From G963664225 sp964538065 (GTDB lineage Bacteria; Verrucomicrobiota; Verrucomicrobiia; Limisphaerales; UBA1319), in assembly GCA_964538065.1 (NCBI GenBank), contig CAZIDG010000011.1:1-64000 (forward strand): a stretch of DNA of 64,000 bases. Reading direction: 5' to 3'. Position numbers and translations under genes: made by a program. Positions 34,501-42,800 of this stretch are shown here, piece after piece (the stretch's first letter is position 1; each line of letters opens with the position of its first letter). The notes beneath the pieces are model-generated. The model did no database searches, was not told the origin of the DNA, and worked only from the letters and a program-made list of their open reading frames with translations.

Positions 34501-37188
34501 ATCCACGTTGCGCCCCTGGATCTTCATGTAATTGGCCAGATTCGTGAATACAATCCCATTGGTGCAGGCATTGTACAAGCGCACCCAGGCATCCATGGTG
34601 CCATCGGTCGCATTGTTACGATAAACGCCCGCCTCGACCTTGATCACGTCGTAGTTTTCCTTCTGTCCACCCAGATACGTCTCTGCATAGGAGGCCTCAG
34701 GACGCTCACAGGTGTTATACAATCCCCAATAGAGGCCATTGATGTACAGGTGATAGAAATATCCCCTCTCCCCAGCCTGCCCCATTTCAAGCTGTGTATC
34801 CCGGTTCCACTGGTCGCGGATGAAGATGCCCCGGCTGTCCCCGCCATAGCTCCAGGAGTAGTTCTGCATCGTACGCAGATCGATGCAATCAAACGTATCG
34901 GTTCCTTCCTTTCCAAATAGCGGAAACACCAATTTCCCAGCCCCATATTCCTGACGGAAGAAGAGTCGAAAGGCATGCTTGGGATTGTCCGCCGAACGGC
35001 TGTATCCGCCGCGGATTCGGACGCCTGCGTTGATCTGGAACCCCTCACTGCCATCGGGATTGATCAGTTCCACCGAGCAGGGTCGCTCCCAATCGGACCC
35101 ATCCTGGCCCGCGTTGGCATAAATACCCTTGCCCGGGTCAAAAAGATCAGCCTGATCCATCACGATCGAGAATGTCGGAATGGATTTTAAGTCGTTTTTG
35201 ATCGTTCCTGAATAGCGGGGATTGTTTACCACCTCTGGATCCATGCCATAATCGACCGTATTGGCGCCCCAACTTGACGGCCATCCCGATGGGGCTTGTC
35301 CAGTGGGGCACTGCCGTATGACATCGCTCACAAACACATAGGTGTGCGTGTCAACCTTTGAGGGCTCATAGCCTTCCTGATAGGCCGCTGCCCGGAGGGT
35401 TGTGGTACTGGCAATCCGCAGTGGACTCTTGTAGGTAAATCCATTGGACAACGTCGGCACAGAGCCATTGGTCGTGTAACGAATGGTGGCATTTGTGGTG
35501 GCACAGGTTATCTCCACCATGACTGGCGCATCATAGAAACCGCGATCCACACTGAACTTCGTATCTGCTGCAAACGCAAAGAACCCAGCTGAATTCGGCT
35601 TTCCGGGCGATGCCACTCCGAAATAATGATTGGTAGTGCCCAGCACCCTGTACTCAACCAACTCGGCTGACAGGTAAAACGTGGGATCATTGGAGCTGAT
35701 GTTCAAACCCTGAATGGCCATCATGTTGGTGCCGTTGCGCAACACGCTGAGTTTGGAGGTCAGATCAATTTCCTCGAAGGAAAGCGATCCGGGCAAGCCA
35801 TGCGTGTTGGTTGCGGTGGATTTCCATTGCGGACTGGTGGGGGCGTTCCGCCGAGCCACCTCCTGACCATTGATATACACAATAAACCCATCATCATACG
35901 CCATGCGAAGCGTTGCCCCCCCCAGGCTGGAGGTGTTGGTCATGACAAACGGCGAGCGCATGTAAAGTGTCGCATTCTTTCCCGCCATGATCTTTTGTAC
36001 ATCCGTCTTGATCCTGGGTTTGTAGCCAGTCGTGCTTCCAGTTCCCAATATGGGCGCCGTCACAGCCAAACCACCGTTGGCAATGTCGCCCACCAGATGG
36101 AAATTGGTTGAATTCCATGCGGTAAAGGCTCCTTTGGCTGCAAAAAACTCCACCTCCGATCCTCCCCACATCTCAAATGCCACCAAACGAAGTGAGACAT
36201 TCGTGGCATAGGGGAACGTCACCGTCCCCAACGAATCCGTCGGTCCACGACCCGACGGATAGGACATGGAAAACCCTCCTATCGTCAGTAAAAATCCGTC
36301 ATCACTGTTCACTCCGAACGTGTACGTCCCCGCCTCGGGAATCGACAGAGTTGCGATTGCCTCAATGACGAAGGAATCGATGTCAGCCCCCATCACAAAG
36401 CCGGGGTACGTGTAATCGTTGCCATAGTGGGCACCCCATTCCGTGTTCCGGTAATTGATGACATTGCGGTTCTCCTCGTACACAATGGTCTGCAAACCCG
36501 GACTGGCAATCACGGCCTCCGCATCGGTGAGGTTATAGATCTGGTTATTGGCCTTGAAGTTTTTCACGGCGAAACCGGGGGTCATGGTTTCATAGCCCAC
36601 CGGGGTGTTCGCTGAGGTCCACTTCGAATCATCATAGACAGGCTGGATCCAATTAAAACCCAGGTTTTGATTTGTTGGCACAACCACCCTGGCCGACGCG
36701 CCGTTGGTCAGAAACCGGTTCGTCATGACCACCTGGCCCACCCCATAGGAAACATCCCTCTGTTGCTTGGGGTAGTTAATGAAGGCCGACGCAATGGTTT
36801 TCCCGTCGGGTTTCACGAGAACGACATCTCCTCCCGATGCAGAGAGTCGAAAATTGGTGTGCAATTCGGCGCCGGCTACCGCCCTATCCTTGCCGGAGGC
36901 AAACACAATGAGATAGGTATTGGGCTGCATGGTCACAGCCGGGAATTTCCATTGAGCGAGAACGTTCGTGCTGTCGGTCAGATAATACCCCGCCAGGCTG
37001 CCCGCAAGAGGGCCGGGGTTATATATTTCAATCCAATCGGAATAATCCCCGTCCGAATCAGCCAGCACCTGCCCGTTACTAGCCAGAAATTCCGTTATCT
37101 GAAAGTCCTGGGCTCTGCCATTTTGAGCCCATAAACTCATCATCAACAAAAAGATAGCGCCGACTGTCACCAAACGTCTCATATTCAT
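31534..37188 (-). CDS. Giant secreted CotH-kinase / lamin-tail protein (unit 1)
   Basis: 1884 residues with a signal peptide (about 1-26, ending GRAQ). In order: lamin-tail domain (about 27-140), a beta-rich segment, a PA14-like segment (IPEAGTYTFGVNSDDGFLL, about 283-300), a chitobiase-C-like sheet (TIRYTTNGSVPTLSNGF, about 560), and a CotH kinase domain (about 655-985). The CotH part shows RIRGGYSRSADNPKHAFRLF, YFYHLYINGLYWGLYNTCE and an acidic metal-site region FIIHDAEHTLLDLNEDR. A second TTNGTDPRV sheet and lamin-tail domains near 1180, 1340 and 1490 follow, then a PKD-like domain (about 1655-1755), a calcium-binding segment DPDQDGASNLQEY and the shared C-terminal module ending VRFYRLVTPALP. 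Characterised CotH proteins are atypical protein kinases; substrates here are unknown, with neighbouring surface proteins as candidates. Confidence 0.85.
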   Translation of the reverse strand: MNMRRLVTVGAIFLLMMSLWAQNGRAQDFQITEFLASNGQVLADSDGDYSDWIEIYNPGPLAGSLAGYYLTDSTNVLAQWKFPAVTMQPNTYLIVFASGKDRAVAGAELHTNFRLSASGGDVVLVKPDGKTIASAFINYPKQQRDVSYGVGQVVMTNRFLTNGASARVVVPTNQNLGFNWIQPVYDDSKWTSANTPVGYETMTPGFAVKNFKANNQIYNLTDAEAVIASPGLQTIVYEENRNVINYRNTEWGAHYGNDYTYPGFVMGADIDSFVIEAIATLSIPEAGTYTFGVNSDDGFLLTIGGFSMSYPSGRGPTDSLGTVTFPYATNVSLRLVAFEMWGGSEVEFFAAKGAFTAWNSTNFHLVGDIANGGLAVTAPILGTGSTTGYKPRIKTDVQKIMAGKNATLYMRSPFVMTNTSSLGGATLRMAYDDGFIVYINGQEVARRNAPTSPQWKSTATNTHGLPGSLSFEEIDLTSKLSVLRNGTNMMAIQGLNISSNDPTFYLSAELVEYRVLGTTNHYFGVASPGKPNSAGFFAFAADTKFSVDRGFYDAPVMVEITCATTNATIRYTTNGSVPTLSNGFTYKSPLRIASTTTLRAAAYQEGYEPSKVDTHTYVFVSDVIRQCPTGQAPSGWPSSWGANTVDYGMDPEVVNNPRYSGTIKNDLKSIPTFSIVMDQADLFDPGKGIYANAGQDGSDWERPCSVELINPDGSEGFQINAGVRIRGGYSRSADNPKHAFRLFFRQEYGAGKLVFPLFGKEGTDTFDCIDLRTMQNYSWSYGGDSRGIFIRDQWNRDTQLEMGQAGERGYFYHLYINGLYWGLYNTCERPEASYAETYLGGQKENYDVIKVEAGVYRNNATDGTMDAWVRLYNACTNGIVFTNLANYMKIQGRNVDGSRNPAYENLVDVTNLVDYMLIILYGGNLDAPISWFLNNERPNNWYGLRDRTGADGFRFIIHDAEHTLLDLNEDRTGPFPAGTNDVYYSSPQWVWQQLWNSPEFRLTIADRIQKHMFNDGVLTPDKCIERFLRRKTEIDRAVVGESARWGDSKRTTPLTRDVEWIAAINNVLTNILPYRTGVVLQQLRDKNLFPNLQAPSFGQHGGHVEKGFNLSMEAFGGTIYYTTNGTDPRVLGGAISAQAQVYRGPITIGRNQHVMARTWNGLEWSPLTEADFLVIQTFKELVITEIMYHPQDQGQADGDRFEFLELKNIGTDILDLSGVHFTSGIDFTFTNGTVLAPGQFAVLVHDPASFQSNYPSIKVDGVYAGQLANNGDELTLVHAIGTPLFSVKYDSRAPWPATADGMGFSIVPMNPNANSDPDNAAHWRASAFRGGSPGADDPEPLTGTVLINEFLSNSEPPEVDAIELHNPTDFNINIGYWYLTDDKKTPKKYRIPAGRTVQAGGYVVLTESDFNPTPGIDPSFTLSSHGEQVYLFAANAAGELTGYCDGVEFDAAATGVTFGRYTNSLGEVFFPAQRTNTLGRVNSGPRVGPIVINEIYYHPATGQTEFVEFKNISTNVVKLYDARFSTNTWRLKGGGYAFPPNVEIPANGLFLVVAGDTNSFRTQYKVPSSVPVFGPMSGVLQDSGELLQLQQPEAPELDTNGTVYVPYVTVDEVRYNDKYPWPTNADGGGASLERLIASGFGNDALNWRDSDPAPSPGVESNRKPYVYAGQDANLLVTALPIVLQLTGTAVDDGMPVPPGTLYTYWGQSAGPALVEFSTTTELATKVTITEPGPYVLRLTAEDGEHSVYHEVSINVVMDSALVWKQRYFTEAEIANPAIGGDNADPDQDGASNLQEYGAGTDPRNSKSFLKLNLKNGSVGGPKLSFAFVAGHSYSIMYRDSLATGGWQKLTDVAADSTSRIIEVEDPLPHTTPVRFYRLVTPALP

Positions 37189-37224
37189 TTTATCTCCGAA
37201 CGTTTAATTAACCAGCGATTCGTT

Positions 37225-37254
37225 GCACGCACCTGAGTGTGGAAAGGTGCGTGC
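37225..37254. repeat. Inverted repeat between lamin-tail and CotH genes
   Basis: GCACGCACCT (37225-37234) is a perfect inverted match to AGGTGCGTGC (37245-37254), with a 10-base loop. It lies 37 bases upstream of the CotH start and about 150 bases past the upstream lamin-tail gene. It may terminate the latter or regulate the former. No U-tract follows on the minus strand. Confidence 0.5.
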
Positions 37255-37403
37255 GTCACGGGAACAATGACCAAAATACTCCGCGTACCACGCTTACTTT
37301 TCAAGCTCTTTCGTGATGGAAAAGCTCCCGTCCCTACACACAGTCAACGAGGGTGCGACGCGGCTTTGCGCCACGGGGGGTTCCCTCCTTTAGAAAAACA
37401 AAC

Positions 37404-39812
37404 TCAAGGCTTGAGAAGCCTGAAAAACTGGCTTCCACCATTTGCCCCCAGGGGGTTGGTGATCTCCACGGTGTGGTTTGAATCCGTCGCCGGGATATTG
37501 GTCAACACCTGCCAGGCAGCACCTCGCAAGGATACCGCCGACTCGATGCGGTAGCTTTTACCCGCCAAGGCTTTAAATCGAATGATCACCATCCCGGCGC
37601 TCCGACTGATGGAGGCTATCTTCAAAACACTTTTGGAATCGCGCGGATCCGTGCCGCACCAATACTCAGCCCGATTCGTTTGACCATCCCCGTCCGCATC
37701 CATCTCGGCGTCAGCCGGATCGGTTGGCAGCAAACCATTGGCAATCTCCCATGCGTCCGGCATTCCATCCATGTCAGTATCGATTTGGGGATCCGCATTG
37801 GGACTTAGGGGGGTTGGTGCTGCTGCCCCCCAATTGACAGGATCATTGCCGTACACGACAGGACTCCTTCGCTGCAGACTGCTTCCCCCCCCATCGGCTT
37901 CTGCTGGCCAGGGAAAGGCATCGCTATATTTGACTTTATCCACCAGGACATAGGGCACAAACCCGGCATCCGGATGCGGCGGAAGCTGCGGATTATCGGG
38001 CTGATACAGTTCCACCTTCCCGCTGGCATTGCTCAACTTGCCACTCCATGGGCCTTGAATCATGACCGTATTGCCCAATCCGTATCGTTGTTTGAATCCC
38101 GCCAGGATCTCCAAATCGCTTGATGGATTGAAGCCCACCAAAATCATCATCCCACCTGCGGGCAGAACGCTATAGGGAGCGAAGGTATAAGAAATATCGC
38201 CTCCAACCTTCCATCGGTTGGTAAGCGCATTGGGATCGTAGAGGGGAATGGGTATCGCACTGAAATTATGGATCTCGACATATTCATCGACGAGGTTATC
38301 GGTGCCATTGGTATCCAACGACCGGGGGTGGTACATGATTTCATTGATCACCACAGGCCCCACCCTGGGCGCGCTATTGGTCATACCCTTCCCTGTCCGG
38401 AAGACATCCAGAGAAGTTGGGGAGTCCTGCCCAAAAGTCCGGGATTTCATGGCCACAAAATCCACTCCATCGCTCGTAATATGCCGTCCAAATGACACGC
38501 CGTTAAAGGCCGCGCCAAACGATTGTTTGACGCGATACCCCGTCAGATTCCCAACGGCATCACCAGACGATAGATACACGGAATCCCCGTGAGCCGAATT
38601 GAATGTAAACCGATCTATCCCAATGAATTGATACTCATAGAGCACCAGGTAGCCATTCGCCACAACCTTCGTGCCATCAGGAATTCGATATCTCTTTAGG
38701 TTGTTGCCGCTATTGCTTAGAAACCACCCTCCAACATCCACATCCAGGGCATTTGGGTTATATAATTCAACCGCGTCCTCCAGGGGGGGATCCGTGTGCG
38801 TCAACACTTCGTTGATCACGATCTGGGTCAATGGCAGGTAATTGTCTTCACCGGGCGTCGCAGTGGTGGGGAATTTGACAATATTGGTCGTCCCATCCGG
38901 CAAACGCCCCTCGGATATCCCGCTGGTCTGAGCGCCAAAATCCACACGATCAAGCAGAACGAGATTGGATGACCACAGCACAATGCTTCCCCCCTTGGCG
39001 CTTAAGCCAAAACTCACATGATCCGGTCCTGCATTTGTATCCTTGTCAGCGTTATACAGCACCCACCCTTGAGCGGGTATGTAGCTCAAGGGCCGGATGG
39101 AGAATTTGTTTGTGCTCGCCGGGTCGGTCTCGTTGGAAAGGTGGCACCCCGCCAACGCCACGGGCTTTGCATCACCATTAAACAACTCGAACCAGTCACC
39201 GCCACTGCTGGGATTGGCAAGCCATTCGTTGATGCGCAACCGTACTGGATCGCCCAACGACATGAGGGCTGCATTCGCCGCACCGGGGGTGGGATGATCC
39301 AGGAGTCCAACAGCACCGTTCACCCGCCCAATGGACAAGTCGGCAATCTGCATCCCATAAACCACCGAATCCACCTGCGTCCCTGCGGCGTTTTTAAGAA
39401 GGATCTGCCCCCCTGCAGCAGACAAGGACTGCCCCATGTTCAGCGCCTCTTCTTGGACCGTGGAAGCAGGCCGGTTGCCGTTGCACCATATGACCAGGTA
39501 ACCATTGGCAGGGATTCGGATTCCTGTTGGAATCGTCCATGAACTCGCAGATGAGCCACTGAGTCCCAGCTGCCACCCCCCCATATCGGCGTCGACAGTG
39601 CCCGGATTATACAATTCCAGCCAGTCGCTGGCATCACCGTAGGGGTCCACTGCAGCCAGATCGTTCCGCGCCATGATCTCATTGATCACAGGCGTCGTTT
39701 GGGCCTTTGCCTCCAGAGGCGCAACGCCCATGAGCACCAGACACACTGCACCACCACACCATCGTAGTGCCTTGGATCGACTGCAGAGTTTCTCCCACAT
39801 CCTGAACATCAC
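37404..39812 (-). CDS. Secreted multi-lamin-tail-domain protein (unit 2)
   Basis: 802 residues with a signal peptide (CGGAVCLVLMGVAPLEAKAQ, cleavage near residue 38). Four lamin-tail domains begin near residues 41 (VINEIMARND), 190 (LRINEWLANPSSGGDWFE), 329 (IVINEVLTHTDPPLEDA) and 486 (VVINEIMYHPRS). A calcium-binding segment follows (DTDMDGMPDAWEIANGLLP and MDADGDGQTNRAEYWCGTD, about 676-724), then a C-terminal module ending SQFFRLLKP. Domain order and spacing match the 778-residue protein at 28.8-31.1 kb almost exactly, and the third domains are nearly identical, so the two are tandem paralogs. It is followed 215 bases later by the first CotH gene. No enzyme domain is visible. Confidence 0.84.
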   Translation of the reverse strand: MMFRMWEKLCSRSKALRWCGGAVCLVLMGVAPLEAKAQTTPVINEIMARNDLAAVDPYGDASDWLELYNPGTVDADMGGWQLGLSGSSASSWTIPTGIRIPANGYLVIWCNGNRPASTVQEEALNMGQSLSAAGGQILLKNAAGTQVDSVVYGMQIADLSIGRVNGAVGLLDHPTPGAANAALMSLGDPVRLRINEWLANPSSGGDWFELFNGDAKPVALAGCHLSNETDPASTNKFSIRPLSYIPAQGWVLYNADKDTNAGPDHVSFGLSAKGGSIVLWSSNLVLLDRVDFGAQTSGISEGRLPDGTTNIVKFPTTATPGEDNYLPLTQIVINEVLTHTDPPLEDAVELYNPNALDVDVGGWFLSNSGNNLKRYRIPDGTKVVANGYLVLYEYQFIGIDRFTFNSAHGDSVYLSSGDAVGNLTGYRVKQSFGAAFNGVSFGRHITSDGVDFVAMKSRTFGQDSPTSLDVFRTGKGMTNSAPRVGPVVINEIMYHPRSLDTNGTDNLVDEYVEIHNFSAIPIPLYDPNALTNRWKVGGDISYTFAPYSVLPAGGMMILVGFNPSSDLEILAGFKQRYGLGNTVMIQGPWSGKLSNASGKVELYQPDNPQLPPHPDAGFVPYVLVDKVKYSDAFPWPAEADGGGSSLQRRSPVVYGNDPVNWGAAAPTPLSPNADPQIDTDMDGMPDAWEIANGLLPTDPADAEMDADGDGQTNRAEYWCGTDPRDSKSVLKIASISRSAGMVIIRFKALAGKSYRIESAVSLRGAAWQVLTNIPATDSNHTVEITNPLGANGGSQFFRLLKP

Positions 39813-39895
39813 TTGATTCCGGTCGTTGTTCTCAACTTCTTCTCATCCCCATGCATCTACAAGATAAACCAGGAATTGAGACCTGCTCAGCTCGT

Positions 39896-42800
39896 TCAGG
39901 GACGCCGTGCCCGATAGAACAGTGCGTTATTCTGCAGGCTGTTCGTATCCATCACCTCGACTCCGCCGCTTGGAAGGTTGGTTTTGAGAACCTCACTCCA
40001 ATCCACCAAATTGGTGGAACAATCCAAAATGACCTGACTGCCACTCGGGCCGTTCAACCTGATGACGAAAGGTGCACCGGGGGCTTGTCGGGGAGCCGCC
40101 AGGACCAGGGGCGCATCCATTTCCACCTTGCCTGGGGTCGGGGTGGCTGCCTTCCAATTGTCCGCCAGGTTTCCAGAGCTGGTCAGGCGAATCCGTCGCA
40201 GTGCCGCCCCCAAACCATCTGCATCGCCATCCCACGGGGCACTATCCGAGTAAATCACCTCGTCTTGTATGATCCACGAAACAGCGTCGCCTGGCACATC
40301 AGGGGCTTCGGGCTTTTCAATGGCAATGCGCCCGCTGTCATTGGCCAGTTTTCCGCCATAGGGTCCCAGAAACAGATTGTCCCCGTTCGTCAGCGCATAC
40401 CGCTCCTTGAATGCATTGAGCAGGATGGCATCTGAAGGATCGAAATTGACCAACAACACCACTCCTCCTGGAGGAAGCACGAGATTGGTGGGGAATGAGA
40501 AACTGATGCAGCCATCCACCCGCCACGCTCCAACGTCATTGACCAATGCCACATTCGTCCCTGTGGGATTGTATATCTCCACATATTCATCAACGGTGTT
40601 GTCCGTCTGGTTCGTGTCGGTCATCGGCGGGTGATACATGAATTCACTAATCACCAAATGGATGGCGACCGGCCCGTTGCTGCCGCCCAGGGAAGGCAAG
40701 AGCGAAACCCAGGCAGCGCCACCGTCCGGATACCGCCCAATGGATTCCAACCGATCCTGCCCCTTGAAGCTGATGGCATCCACAACACGATCCTGCCCAT
40801 TCCCGGGAAGGTAGGACAAAAACACCTGGTCCCCTGCTTTCGACAGTCCAAAACCATTGGTCAGGTACTGATGAAAACCAGACACCTCGTCAAAAACAAC
40901 ATGCCCATGGGAAGGCACGACCTGGCTGGGAATGGCCCATTTGTTCAACACCGAGGCATCATCGCTCAGATAATAATGGTCGAGCGAAACGGCCTCGGAG
41001 GAAGGGTTAAACAGTTCGACCCAGTCATTCGAATCAAATCCGGGATTGGCTGGATCCACATAATCGGTATGCGCCATGACTTCATTTAATACCACACCCG
41101 ATGGCGTTGGCGGCTCACTGGCCCCTGGTGATCCTTTGATCAGCACGCTGCTTCGCCAGGCACCGGGATAATCGGGATTTCCCGACAAATCCGCCACCAG
41201 GGAATGCCCTGTGCCATCCGCAGCAACTGGCCATCCGCGCCCATCTCCATAGGTAAAGGAGGTTATGACAGTGCCATTGCCAGAGGTTTTGAGTGTGATG
41301 GTTTCACCTTTGTTGTCCAGGAAGCCGGCATACGGTCCCTGAATCAATGTATCAGTGCCCAGTCCGTAGAATGATCGGAACGATGCAAACTGGTTGTCCA
41401 CTGGTGCGCGAACCACAAGCAGGTGTCCTCCCGGTGGCAGCGACACACCCGAAGCGAACGTGTAATCAACCCCCTGAGTAAACCGGACGCCGCTCAGATC
41501 CAAAGTCACCGCATCGCTGGTGTTCACGAGCTCGATATACTCATAATCCGTCCCTGCCGGTGGATTGTACATGAGTTCAGAAATGCGCAAATGGGCCTGC
41601 AACTCCGCCACCATATCCGTCTCTCCCGCCACAAACTCCACCGGGGCCGACCAATGGCTCCAACGGCCTGCCGAGTCCTTCATGCGTGCCCGCACCCGGT
41701 AGGTATGGCCCACCTTTACTTCCTCTGCAGGAATGGTCATGGTTTGGGAAAAGATCGCCAGCTCCTGGCTCTCCCAGTCTGTTTCAATCTCGTACTTGCG
41801 CGGATTCTCCGGATCCCGCACGGGCGCACTGGCGGGAGTGATCTCCGCCAACCGCCATTTCATCCCTCCAAATGATCCTCCGCTGCTGGAAAAGGCAGAA
41901 GTCCTGAATGCCAGTCGGTTTACAGGATGGTTGGTGGGGCCTTCATAAGTGATGACCGGCGTCCCTGGAATGGCCGCATCGCTGGCCAGATTGTCCAACA
42001 ATGTCGAGCGGGTCTTCACATAATTCTTCATCAACTGAATCGTTCCCAGGAATGTCTTCGACACCGTCGGCTCATAGGGAAATTGGTAAAACCGCCCCTG
42101 CCCCGCCTTGCTCGAGTTTACATAGGAGGAGACCATGACGGGGTTGTAATCCCACTGGGCGCGATCGGCATCCACGAAGGAAAGGCCTCCCGCGGGGGTG
42201 TAGATGGTCGCGGCGTATTCATCAATGAGTTGGCCGGCTTGTTCGTCATTGAATAGCAGGTCGCGCAGTTCCCGCACCCGGTTTTTGTACTCCAAATTAA
42301 ACACCGTCCGCGTCAATAGCCGGTTCTTAAAAGGATCCGCTCCCTGGCCGCCTGCGTCATACATGGTATCCGCCCATGTCAGGTCCAGATCCCAGGGATG
42401 TTCGGACCAGATGCCATTGGTGGGGTTCAGGTAATAAAAGTAATTCTTGCCGCCTCCAATGTCATAGTGGTGAATGCCCTGAACGATCGCCTGGTAATTG
42501 TAGTAGCGATTCACGTCCAGGTTGGTCCGCCACCAGGCATCGCCAGGCGCCGGTGAGGTTTGCGAATACTGCGTCACAAAGGCTGCCAGATCAGACTTGT
42601 CAGTCGCCGCAGTCGGCCCTTGATTGTTCAAATCTCCGTAAGGCCATCCATAGGCACCACTATCCATCTTGTACAAATTCCCATCGGGCAGGCCATGTTC
42701 ATCCAGGAATTTTCCGTCCTCCTGCTCAATCGCCAGATACAACCCCCAAAAGTCGCCTGTGTATTGACTGGTCGAACTGGCCTCATCCGCCTCATCAATA